Positions 1 through 7,391 of a stretch of 64,000 nucleotides of DNA are shown one piece after another. Made by a program: the position numbers and the translations under genes. Position 1 is the stretch's first letter; each line of letters starts with the position of its first letter. The notes beneath the pieces are model-generated. The model was given only the letters and a program-made list of their open reading frames with translations, did not search any database and was not told where the DNA came from. Origin of the DNA: an uncultured Lachnospiraceae bacterium (GTDB lineage Bacteria > Bacillota > Clostridia > Lachnospirales > Lachnospiraceae); NCBI GenBank assembly GCA_910586025.1, contig CAJUIO010000002.1:24641-88640 (forward strand). The letters are read 5' to 3'.

Positions 1-603
1 AAGAAGATCATTTTAGCCAGCGCTTCCCCGAGACGCAGGGAGCTGCTTTCCCAGATCGGAATGGAATTCGAGATAAGGCCGAGCGGGGCCTCGGAACAGA
101 CAAAGGGGACGCGGCCCGCCGAAATCGTGGAGGAGCTCTCCGCCCTCAAGGCCGGGGAGGTGTTCGATGCGCTTTCGAAGGAGGAGAGGGCGGATGCGTT
201 GGTGATCGGAGCAGACACCATCGTAGCTCTTGACGGAAGAATCATGGGAAAGCCGAAAGATCCCGGGGAAGCCGCCCTCATGCTGGGCCGTCTTCAGGGA
301 AGAACACACCAGGTCTACAGCGGTGTCACTCTGGTATGGCAGGGGCGGGAGGATTCGCCGTCCCGCATACGGCTGTCCTTCCATGAGAAAACGGACGTGG
401 CCATGTTCCCCATGACGGAGCGGGAGATCGAGCGCTATGTGGCTACCGGCGAGCCGCTGGACAAGGCCGGGGCCTACGGGATCCAGGGGAAATGCGCATC
501 CCATATCAGGGGACTTCGGGGCGACTATTATAATGTGGTGGGGCTTCCTTTGGGGAGGCTCTGCCAGGAGATGAAAAAAGCCGGCCTTATGGCCGCGGAT
601 TAA
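1..603 (+). CDS. maf: Maf-family nucleoside triphosphate pyrophosphatase (5' end outside window)
   Basis: Cytosolic house-cleaning pyrophosphatase that hydrolyses dTTP/UTP or modified nucleotides to monophosphates. The frame is already open at base 1 and reads KKIILASASPRRRELL, so only the start codon and perhaps a codon or two are missing. Family motifs visible are the N-terminal SASPRR nucleotide loop, the VIGADTIVALDG block with the catalytic/metal Asp, GKPKD, and GRTHQVYSGV. At about 200 residues it has the usual length. The next gene starts 17 bases after the stop, so the two are probably cotranscribed. Family assignment is firm; the exact nucleotide preference cannot be read from sequence. 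Confidence 0.93.
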   Translation, partial: KKIILASASPRRRELLSQIGMEFEIRPSGASEQTKGTRPAEIVEELSALKAGEVFDALSKEERADALVIGADTIVALDGRIMGKPKDPGEAALMLGRLQGRTHQVYSGVTLVWQGREDSPSRIRLSFHEKTDVAMFPMTEREIERYVATGEPLDKAGAYGIQGKCASHIRGLRGDYYNVVGLPLGRLCQEMKKAGLMAAD

Positions 604-620
604 ATGTGAGGACGGATATT

Positions 621-1412
621 ATGATAAAACTGATCGCATCAGACATTGACGGCACTCTGATCAAGGATTCCACACCGGATCTGTATCCCGAGATGGTGCA
701 GGCAGTCAGGAGGCTGAAGGAAAAGGGGATAATCTTCTGCGCTGCCAGCGGAAGGCAGTACGAGAGTGTGCGCAACGTATTCCGGGAGGTTGCGGACGAT
801 ATCGCCTATATTGTGGAGAACGGGGCCCATATCCGCTATCAGGGGAAGGATATCTCCATCACGCCCATGAAGAGGGAGCATATCGAGGGGATTCTCACCA
901 TGCTGCGGCCCTACTACGGCAGCTGCGAGACCATAACCTCCACGCCCGGGGGAAGTCTTGTGGAGAGTGATAATCAGGAATTCATCGACCTGATCACCTA
1001 TGGCTATCACAATTCCTTCCGGCGCGTTCAGGACGTGCTGAGCGAGGACGCGCAGATCATCAAGGTGGCTGTCTACCGGAAGGGAAGTATCCGCAGTCTG
1101 GGTGAGAGCACCTTTATCCCGGCCTGGAAGGATAAGGTGAAGGCCTGCATGGCGGGTGAGGAATGGGTGGATTTCATGGACGCCTCCGTGGACAAGGGAA
1201 ACGCACTCCGGTTTCTGCAGCAGTACCTTGGAATCGGGAGGGAGGAGACCATGGCCTTTGGCGACAACAACAATGACATCGGCATGATGCTCGCCGCAGG
1301 CGAGAGCTATGCGGTGGAGAGCGCCGTGGAGGAGGTAAAGAGAGCTGCGGGAAGGATCTGCCCGGATTACAGCCGAAAGGGTGTCTATGAAACAATAAAA
1401 AATTTGCTCTAG
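621..1412 (+). CDS. Cof-type HAD-superfamily hydrolase
   Basis: Predicted sugar-phosphate or nucleotide phosphatase of the HAD-IIB (Cof) group, 263 residues. Motif I is DIDGTL near the N-terminus with the nucleophile and acid Asp pair, motif II is AASGRQ, and motif IV is GDNNNDIGMM close to the C-terminus; the region between is the expected C2 cap. ATG at 621 is chosen because GAGGA lies at 608-612 with suitable spacing; a GTG at 606 is the alternative and adds five residues. The gene closely follows maf, suggesting one transcript. Such enzymes have broad substrate ranges, so no substrate is assigned. Confidence 0.88.
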   Translation: MIKLIASDIDGTLIKDSTPDLYPEMVQAVRRLKEKGIIFCAASGRQYESVRNVFREVADDIAYIVENGAHIRYQGKDISITPMKREHIEGILTMLRPYYGSCETITSTPGGSLVESDNQEFIDLITYGYHNSFRRVQDVLSEDAQIIKVAVYRKGSIRSLGESTFIPAWKDKVKACMAGEEWVDFMDASVDKGNALRFLQQYLGIGREETMAFGDNNNDIGMMLAAGESYAVESAVEEVKRAAGRICPDYSRKGVYETIKNLL

Positions 1413-1420
1413 GTATTGAC

Positions 1421-1448
1421 TTGAGCCGCCCCTTTGAGGCATTATGAT
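1421..1448 (+). promoter_or_regulatory. Candidate sigma-A promoter for the small acidic protein
   Basis: TTGAGC at 1421-1426 and TATGAT at 1443-1448 are separated by 16 bases. A second possible -35, TTGACT, sits at 1416-1421 but gives a 21-base spacer. The site lies just after the HAD stop codon and 44 bases before the next start, so the small gene may be transcribed on its own. Confidence 0.5.
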
Positions 1449-1491
1449 AGTAAGGAGAAATGATCTATTTACCGTTAAGGAGGAATAAAGT

Positions 1492-1758
1492 ATGCATGAA
1501 TTTGATGATGCTGTATTGAGGTGCTTTTTGAAAAATCAGGGAAAGCTGTTTCCGGAGGAGGATGTGGTTTCCTCGCTGGAAGAGGCGGAGAATTTTCTGG
1601 AAGAGTGCTTTGCAGTCGTTGTTAATTCTGTAGACGAAGTATGGGATTACTTCGAGGAGGAAGGCATAGATATGGAAGGCATGGAGGGCGATGATATCCT
1701 GGAGGCTGATGAAGTGTTTGACGTGGGTGATGGAAGATATCTGATCGTGGAAGGATAA
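1492..1758 (+). CDS. Small acidic protein of unknown function
   Basis: 88 residues, very rich in Glu and Asp with strongly negative net charge. There is no signal peptide, membrane segment, Cys-pair motif or recognised domain. The sequence begins MHEFDDAVLRCFLK and ends DGRYLIVEG; the middle looks helical and amphipathic. A good ribosome site (AAGGAGG just before the ATG), its own candidate promoter and a strong terminator directly after it argue that it is a genuine monocistronic gene. I do not recognise the family. It could be a small soluble regulator or binding partner, but nothing in the sequence shows that. Confidence 0.75.
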   Translation: MHEFDDAVLRCFLKNQGKLFPEEDVVSSLEEAENFLEECFAVVVNSVDEVWDYFEEEGIDMEGMEGDDILEADEVFDVGDGRYLIVEG

Positions 1759-1773
1759 TAGAATAAAAAAAGG

Positions 1774-1803
1774 GCTGTCTTTCATTGATAGACAGCTTTT
1801 TTT
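1774..1803 (+). terminator. Intrinsic terminator after the small acidic gene
   Basis: GCTGTCT (1774-1780) pairs with AGACAGC (1790-1796) across a 9-base loop and is followed by seven T. An A-run at 1764-1771 precedes the stem. The next promoter's -35 lies inside this element. Confidence 0.85.
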
Positions 1804-1813
1804 CTGTTATACT
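1785..1813 (+). promoter_or_regulatory. Candidate sigma-A promoter for dgt, overlapping a terminator
   Basis: TTGATA at 1785-1790 and TATACT at 1808-1813 are separated by exactly 17 bases. The -35 overlaps the loop and descending stem of the upstream terminator. Transcription would begin near 1820, about 50 bases before the dgt start. Confidence 0.6.
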
Positions 1814-1869
1814 CTTTTATATTGACGCTGTAATCTGTGCAAGACAACAGAGCATGAAGGAGGAGATTC

Positions 1870-3081
1870 ATGCCAAAATACGATAATTTATCAGAAGAAC
1901 TGCAGGAGAGGATCCGGGAGGACAGGAAAAAGCACTGGGTAAACCCCTTCGCCTTCCGGGACGAGGACGTGGTCCGGAGGAAGATGAACCATGACAGGGC
2001 CAATCTCTGGCGTCCTGCCTTTGTGAGAGATTCCGAGAAGATCATGCATATTCCGTACTATAACAGATATGCGGACAAGACTCAGGTTTTTTCCTTATAT
2101 AAGAACGACGATATTTCGCGCCGATCCCAGCATGTTCAGCTGGTGTCGAGGATTGCCAGAAATATCGGAGGCGTTCTTGGTCTGAACACGGATCTGATCG
2201 AGGCCATCGCCCTGGGACATGACATCGGGCACACGCCCTTTGGCCATGCGGGGGAGCGGATGCTGGGAGAGCTGTATTTTGAGAGCACGGGCAGATATTT
2301 TAATCATAATATCCACAGCGCCAGGGTTCTTGACACCATTTTCCCGCTGAATCTGAGCGTGCAGACGCTGGACGGGATTATCTGTCACAACGGGGAGCTG
2401 GAGCTTAAGGAATACCGTCCTGTGAAATATTCGGATTTTCCGTCCTTCGATAAAAAGATGAGCGACTGCTACATCCGCAGGGGCGCGGTGAAGGAACTGA
2501 TTCCCGCCACTTTGGAGGGCTGTGTGGTCAGAGTGTCGGACATCATCGCCTATCTCGGGAAGGACAGGCAGGATGCCATAAAGCTGGGGCTGTACGAGGA
2601 GACTTCTTCCGGTACCGGCCAGAGTATAGGAAGCACCAATGCGGAGATCATTAATAACATGACGGTCAATATCCTTGAGAACAGCTACGGCAGAGATTAC
2701 CTCAGGATGGACGACGAGTATTTCCAGGCCTTTAAGGGCGGCAAGAAGGAAAACTACGAGAGAATCTATGGGAACCGGAAGCTGGAGGAGGTGTATCATA
2801 AGCAGATCCATCCCATGTTTGAGCTGGTTTACCGAAGGCTTCTCGGGGAGATGAAGGCGCATGACAGAAATTCCGTGATCTACACGCATCATATCAACTA
2901 TATTAAGGGCCTTACGCGGTACTACTCCGATTTCCCCTATGAGGAATGTAAGGCGGAGGATATCGTGGTGGATTATATGGCCAGCATGACGGACGACTAT
3001 TTTGTGGATCTGTATCATTATTTTTTCCCGAAAGGGGAATATAAAGTGAGCTATACCGGTTATTTTGACCGGAGACAGTAA
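1870..3081 (+). CDS. dgt: Deoxyguanosinetriphosphate triphosphohydrolase-like HD protein
   Basis: 403 residues. dNTP triphosphohydrolases of the HD superfamily release tripolyphosphate from dGTP or other dNTPs and so tune the dNTP pool. The metal-binding set is visible as RRSQHVQLVSR (His88), LGHDIGHTPFGH (His117/Asp118, His121, His126) and a later Asp in VSDIIAYLGKD. The N-terminal NLWRPAFVRDSEKI segment is typical of the short clostridial subgroup. The start is preceded by AAGGAGGAG. It has its own promoter candidate and lies directly upstream of the sugar-nucleotide genes, to which it has no obvious functional link. Confidence 0.92.
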   Translation: MPKYDNLSEELQERIREDRKKHWVNPFAFRDEDVVRRKMNHDRANLWRPAFVRDSEKIMHIPYYNRYADKTQVFSLYKNDDISRRSQHVQLVSRIARNIGGVLGLNTDLIEAIALGHDIGHTPFGHAGERMLGELYFESTGRYFNHNIHSARVLDTIFPLNLSVQTLDGIICHNGELELKEYRPVKYSDFPSFDKKMSDCYIRRGAVKELIPATLEGCVVRVSDIIAYLGKDRQDAIKLGLYEETSSGTGQSIGSTNAEIINNMTVNILENSYGRDYLRMDDEYFQAFKGGKKENYERIYGNRKLEEVYHKQIHPMFELVYRRLLGEMKAHDRNSVIYTHHINYIKGLTRYYSDFPYEECKAEDIVVDYMASMTDDYFVDLYHYFFPKGEYKVSYTGYFDRRQ

Positions 3082-3144
3082 GAAGGAACAAATTTGTGCC
3101 TGCGGCCCGAAGTCTGCAGGCATCGAAAGGGTATGGTTATTAAG

Positions 3145-4458
3145 ATGAACATTATATTATTATCGGGAGGCAGCGGAAAGCGGCTGTGGCCTCTGTCAAA
3201 CGATATCCGGTCCAAGCAGTTTATCAAGATTTTCAAGAAGCAGGACGGTGAGTTTGAATCCATGGTGCAGCGGGTGTACAGTCAGATCCGGGAGGTGGAT
3301 CCCGGAGCCACTGTCACCATTGCCACCTCCAAATCCCAGGTTTCGTCTATCCACAACCAGCTCGGCGAGGAGGCCAGCGTGTGCGTGGAGCCCTGCAGGA
3401 GAGATACCTTTCCCGCCATCGCCCTTGCAAGCGCTTATCTGCGGGATGTGCTGGGAATCGGGGAGGAGGAGCCGGTGGTGGTCTGCCCGGTGGATCCTTA
3501 TGTGGAGCGCGACTATTTCGAGGCGGTAAAGAAGCTCTCGGATCTGGCGGCAAAGGGCGAGTCCAATCTGGCGCTTTTGGGAATGGAGCCCACCTATCCC
3601 AGCGAAAAATACGGTTATGTGATTCCGGAGGAAAAAAGCGAGGTGAGCCGGGTGGTCACCTTCAGGGAGAAGCCGGACGTGAGCACGGCGCAGGAGTATA
3701 TCAGACAGGGAGCGCTGTGGAACGGCGGCGTTTTTGCCTACCGGCTGGGATATATGCTCTTAAAGGCCGCCGAGCTCATTGATTTTACGGATTATCAGGA
3801 TCTGCTCTCCAGGTATGATTCTCTGACCAGGATCAGCTTTGACTATGCGGTGGCGGAGAAGGAGAGCGATATCCAGGTTATGCGTTTTCAGGGAAAATGG
3901 AAGGATCTCGGAACCTGGAACACGCTCACGGAGGCCATGGAGGATCCCTGTATCGGAAAGGCGATTCTCAACGAAAAGTGCCGCAATGTCCATGTGGTCA
4001 ACGAGCTGGATGTTCCGGTTCTTTGCATGGGGCTTAAGGACGTGGTGGTCTCGGCCAGCGCCGAGGGAATCCTGGTATCGGACAAGGAGCAGTCCAGCCA
4101 TATCAAGCCCTTTGTGGACAAAATCAGCCAGCAGGTCATGTTTGCCGATAAATCCTGGGGAAGCTTTCTCGTGCTGGATGTGGAGGACGAGAGCATGACC
4201 ATAAAGGTGACCCTGAAGCAGGGGAACCGGATGAATTATCACAGTCATGAGAGACGGGACGAGGTGTGGACGGTGATTTCCGGCTGCGGACAGGCCATAC
4301 TTGACGGGAAAGAGCAGGTGATCCGGGCGGGAGACGTGGTGCGGATGAACGCCGGCTGCAGACATACGGTGATCGCCAGGACGGAGCTTCGCCTGATCGA
4401 GGTTCAGCTTGGAAGGGATATCAATGTCCACGATAAGATAAAATATGACATGCCCTGA
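3145..4458 (+). CDS. manC: Mannose-1-phosphate guanylyltransferase with C-terminal cupin
   Basis: 437 residues. Makes GDP-mannose from GTP and mannose-1-phosphate for exopolysaccharide or capsule. The N-terminal nucleotidyltransferase domain starts with the pyrophosphorylase loop LLSGGSGKRLWPLS and contains VVCPVDPYV, EKYGYVIP and the FREKPD sugar-binding motif. The C-terminal 110 residues are a cupin (HSHERRDEVWTV, then HTVIA) of the mannose-6-phosphate-isomerase type II class. ATG 3145 gives the family's usual N-terminus; ATG 3133 is an in-frame alternative closer to GAAAGGG. A 7-bp inverted repeat (3097-3103/3116-3122) lies in the gap behind dgt. Followed by ugd, another sugar-nucleotide gene. 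Confidence 0.9.
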   Translation: MNIILLSGGSGKRLWPLSNDIRSKQFIKIFKKQDGEFESMVQRVYSQIREVDPGATVTIATSKSQVSSIHNQLGEEASVCVEPCRRDTFPAIALASAYLRDVLGIGEEEPVVVCPVDPYVERDYFEAVKKLSDLAAKGESNLALLGMEPTYPSEKYGYVIPEEKSEVSRVVTFREKPDVSTAQEYIRQGALWNGGVFAYRLGYMLLKAAELIDFTDYQDLLSRYDSLTRISFDYAVAEKESDIQVMRFQGKWKDLGTWNTLTEAMEDPCIGKAILNEKCRNVHVVNELDVPVLCMGLKDVVVSASAEGILVSDKEQSSHIKPFVDKISQQVMFADKSWGSFLVLDVEDESMTIKVTLKQGNRMNYHSHERRDEVWTVISGCGQAILDGKEQVIRAGDVVRMNAGCRHTVIARTELRLIEVQLGRDINVHDKIKYDMP

Positions 4459-4488
4459 CAGTCAGGGGAAGAAAGGTGAGAGAAGAAA

Positions 4489-5799
4489 ATGAAGATAACA
4501 GTGGCAGGAACCGGTTATGTGGGACTGGTGGCAGGTGTCTGCTTTGCGGAGCAGGGCTATGACGTTACCTGTGTGGATGTGGATGAAGAGAAAATCGAGA
4601 TGATGCGTCAGGGGATTTCTCCTATTTACGAGGATGGGCTGGAGGAGCTGATGCAGAAAAACAATGCCAGAGGGACTCTGCATTTTACCACGGATTATGC
4701 GGATGCGTACCGGGATGCGGACGCTATTTTTATCGGAGTGGGAACACCGGAGATGCCGGACGGAAGCGCCAACCTGAACTATATCGCAACGGTGTCAAGG
4801 CAGATTGCGGAGTCGGTGGAGAAGGACTGTCTCGTGGTGGTGAAGTCCACGGTTCCTGTGGGAACAAATGACAAGGTTGAGCAGTTTATCCGGGATTTCC
4901 TGGTGCACGACGTGAAGGTGGAGGTGGCCTCCAATCCGGAATTCCTGGCCCAGGGAACGGCGGTTCACGACACCCTTCATGCGGCAAGGATCATTATCGG
5001 CACCGAGAGCGTCAAGGCGGAGGAGCTACTTAAGAAGATCTACGAGCCTTTCGGACTTCCTATCGTTTCCGTGAAGCGCCGTTCTGCCGAGATGATCAAA
5101 TATGCCTGCAATGACTTTCTCGCACTGAAGATTTCTTATATGAACGATATCGCAAACCTCTGCGAGCTGGTAGGGGCGGACATCACGGACGTGGCCAGGG
5201 GCATGTGCTACGATGAGAGGATCGGATCGAGATTTCTGAATGCGGGAATCGGTTTTGGCGGAAGCTGTTTTCCCAAGGATACCAAGGCGCTGAAATTCCT
5301 GGCGAGGGAGCACGGATATGAGCTGCGTACCGTGGAGGCCTGCGTGGCGGTGAACACCGACCAGAAGACAAGGCTGTTTGAGAAGGCGAAGGAGAGGATG
5401 ATCTCCTTTAACGGGCTGAAGGCGGCGGTTCTCGGGCTTACCTTCAAGGCGGGAACGGACGATCTTAGGGAGGCACCCTCCATCGACAATATCAGGCTTC
5501 TTCTTGCGGGAGGGGCCAATATCTACGCCTTTGATCCCAAGGGGGAGGAGAGGGCGAGAATGCTTTTCCCGGAAGGGGCTCTGGATAAGGGAACCATGAA
5601 CTATGTGTCCTCTCCCGGCGAGGCTCTCAGGGGGGCCAATATCTGCTTTGTGTTTACGGAGTGGAAGGAGATGAAGGAGCTTACACCGCAGACCTTTAAG
5701 GAAAAGATGCACACACCGCTGGTCTACGACGGAAGGAATCTGTATTCTCCGGAGGAAATGAAAAAGGCCGGCGTGGAGTATCACAGTATCGGCAGATAA
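4489..5799 (+). CDS. ugd: UDP-glucose 6-dehydrogenase
   Basis: 436 residues. NAD-dependent four-electron oxidation of UDP-glucose to UDP-glucuronate, a precursor of acidic surface polysaccharides. The Rossmann motif GTGYVGLVAGVCFAEQGYDV starts at residue 7, KSTVPVGTND and SNPEFLAQGTA follow, and the catalytic cysteine is Cys260 in GFGGSCFPKD. The C-terminal UDP-binding domain contains GLTFKAGTDDLREAPS. Length is as expected. It is 30 bases behind manC and 21 bases before the CPBP protease gene, so the three probably form one transcript that supplies activated mannose and glucuronate. No glycosyltransferase is nearby. Confidence 0.95.
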   Translation: MKITVAGTGYVGLVAGVCFAEQGYDVTCVDVDEEKIEMMRQGISPIYEDGLEELMQKNNARGTLHFTTDYADAYRDADAIFIGVGTPEMPDGSANLNYIATVSRQIAESVEKDCLVVVKSTVPVGTNDKVEQFIRDFLVHDVKVEVASNPEFLAQGTAVHDTLHAARIIIGTESVKAEELLKKIYEPFGLPIVSVKRRSAEMIKYACNDFLALKISYMNDIANLCELVGADITDVARGMCYDERIGSRFLNAGIGFGGSCFPKDTKALKFLAREHGYELRTVEACVAVNTDQKTRLFEKAKERMISFNGLKAAVLGLTFKAGTDDLREAPSIDNIRLLLAGGANIYAFDPKGEERARMLFPEGALDKGTMNYVSSPGEALRGANICFVFTEWKEMKELTPQTFKEKMHTPLVYDGRNLYSPEEMKKAGVEYHSIGR

Positions 5800-5820
5800 G
5801 CCTGGAAGGAGAAGGGACAG

Positions 5821-6777
5821 ATGGAAGTAAAGAGAGAGGAAACTCCGGAAGAAAAAAAAGCGGATCGGAACAGAATCCTGATCTTTCTCGGGATCACCTT
5901 TGCGGTCACCTATGCCGTGGAGATACTCATGGTGGCGCCTCTTGTGGGAAGCAGTGACGTAAACGAGGCGATGATGGCGCAGAAGCTTGTGGCGGGCATC
6001 ATGTTTATGCCGGCCTTCGGGGCGCTTATCACCAGATTTGTCACCAAAGAGGGCTTTGCGGGAAGAAATCTGTATATTACGATCAATCTCAAGGGACATC
6101 TGAGATATTACGGAATTGTCTGGCCTTTGTTCGGAGGCCTGATCATCCTGGGAGCGGCCCTGTATTTCATGCTCTTTCCCGGATGCTATGACGGGAGCCT
6201 TGGCTATGCCCAGGCCGCGTTCAATGCGGTGGCGGCAGAGCCCTATTCGGCCGAACAGGTCAGACAGATTGTCATGAACCAGACCATAATGGGATTTCTC
6301 ATGGCACCCTTTGTCAATCTGGTGAACTGCTTCGGGGAGGAGTGGGGATGGAGGGGATATCTGCTTCCCAAGCTCCTTGGGCGGTTTAAGGTGGTTCCCG
6401 CGGTGCTCTTAAACGGACTGATCTGGGGACTGTGGCATGCTCCGCTGATTGCGCTTGGACATAATTACGGAATCGGGTATCCGGGGTTCCCGGTTGTGGG
6501 AATTCTGGCAATGTGCGTGTTCTGTGTGGTGATGGGAACCATACTGTGCTATGTGACGATAAAGACGAGAAGCTGCATTCCGGCAGTCATGGGACACGGC
6601 ATGATAAACGGATTCTCCACGGTGGGCGTTCTTTTTACCTCCATGGAGCATCCCTTCAACGTTTTCCTTGGCCCCACGCCCGTGGGACTGATAGGAGGAG
6701 CCGGGTTTATCGCGCTTGCGGCCTTTTTGATGTGGAGACTTTATAAGGAAGAAAAAAACTCCTTGCTTTTTTCCTGA
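5821..6777 (+). CDS. CPBP-family (CAAX/Abi) intramembrane metalloprotease
   Basis: 318 residues with about eight hydrophobic segments. Type II CAAX prenyl endopeptidase/bacteriocin-processing family, acting in the membrane. Motif 1 is EEWGWRG (Glu173, Glu174, Arg178), motif 2 is NGLIWGLWHAP with His206, and motif 3 is MGHGMINGF with His259. All catalytic residues are present. The N-terminus is a short charged cytosolic tail. Members serve roles from bacteriocin immunity to protein-anchor processing, and none can be picked here. It follows ugd closely; the rimP promoter overlaps its 3' end. Confidence 0.88.
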   Translation: MEVKREETPEEKKADRNRILIFLGITFAVTYAVEILMVAPLVGSSDVNEAMMAQKLVAGIMFMPAFGALITRFVTKEGFAGRNLYITINLKGHLRYYGIVWPLFGGLIILGAALYFMLFPGCYDGSLGYAQAAFNAVAAEPYSAEQVRQIVMNQTIMGFLMAPFVNLVNCFGEEWGWRGYLLPKLLGRFKVVPAVLLNGLIWGLWHAPLIALGHNYGIGYPGFPVVGILAMCVFCVVMGTILCYVTIKTRSCIPAVMGHGMINGFSTVGVLFTSMEHPFNVFLGPTPVGLIGGAGFIALAAFLMWRLYKEEKNSLLFS

Positions 6778-6791
6778 CAGGGTGCTACAAT
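6763..6791 (+). promoter_or_regulatory. Promoter of the rimP-infB operon
   Basis: TTGCTT (6763-6768) and TACAAT (6786-6791) are 17 bases apart. TGC before the -10 makes it an extended -10 element. It overlaps the stop codon of the CPBP gene. Predicted transcription start is near 6798. Confidence 0.7.
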
Positions 6792-6816
6792 ACAGAAGGA
6801 TTATAGAGTGATTACT

Positions 6817-6846
6817 AAAAGAGTGGGCTTGCAAGCCCACTCTTTT
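6817..6846. repeat. Perfect 30-base palindrome in the rimP leader
   Basis: The two halves, AAAAGAGTGGGCTTG and CAAGCCCACTCTTTT, are exact reverse complements with no spacer, centred at 6831/6832. As RNA it forms a long hairpin about 20 bases into the predicted rimP transcript. The run of T lies inside the stem and GG follows, so it is not a standard terminator. Likely a leader hairpin affecting stability or readthrough. Confidence 0.65.
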
Positions 6847-6867
6847 GGTTAGATAAGAGGTGAAGGA

Positions 6868-7338
6868 ATGTCAAAACGTGAAATCTATGAGGCGAAAACA
6901 GAAAAACTCCTTCTTCCGATAGCTGAGGCGAATCATGTGGAAATCTATGATATCGAATATGTGAAGGAGGGGAGTGACTGGTATCTTCGGGCCTATATCG
7001 ACAAGCAGGGCGGCGTTACCATTAACGACTGCGAGGCGGTGAGCAGGGCGCTTTCCGATGCGCTGGACCAGGAGGACTTCGTGGAGGATGCCTATATTCT
7101 CGAGGTCAGCAGCCCGGGACTGGGAAGACTGCTTAAGAAGGATAAGCACTTTGCGGGGAGCCTTATGGAGAAGGTGGAGGTAAAGACCTACAGACCGGTT
7201 TTGGGAAGTAAGGAATTTGAGGGGATCCTGAAGGCCTTCGATGAGAAAACCATAACACTCCTTTTGGAGGACGGAGAGAAGGAGCTGGTATTCGCAAGAA
7301 GCGACGTTGCCGCCGTAAGGCTGGCATTTAATCCATAA
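6868..7338 (+). CDS. rimP: Ribosome maturation factor RimP
   Basis: 156 residues. Needed for late maturation of the 30S subunit in the cytosol. The alpha/beta N-terminal domain contains VEIYDIEYVKEGSDWYLRAYIDK, the conserved DCEAVSRALSDALD follows, and YILEVSSPGLGRLLKK is the family's signature. The C-terminal SH3-like domain ends the protein. It is the first gene of the rimP-nusA-ylxR-ylxQ-infB-rbfA cluster, in the order usual for Firmicutes. A good ribosome site (AGAGGTG) precedes the ATG. Confidence 0.95.
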   Translation: MSKREIYEAKTEKLLLPIAEANHVEIYDIEYVKEGSDWYLRAYIDKQGGVTINDCEAVSRALSDALDQEDFVEDAYILEVSSPGLGRLLKKDKHFAGSLMEKVEVKTYRPVLGSKEFEGILKAFDEKTITLLLEDGEKELVFARSDVAAVRLAFNP

Positions 7339-7391
7339 GGGAAAGGATTTGCCCGCAAAATCAAATTGGGGCGGAAAGGGATAAAGGAAAA

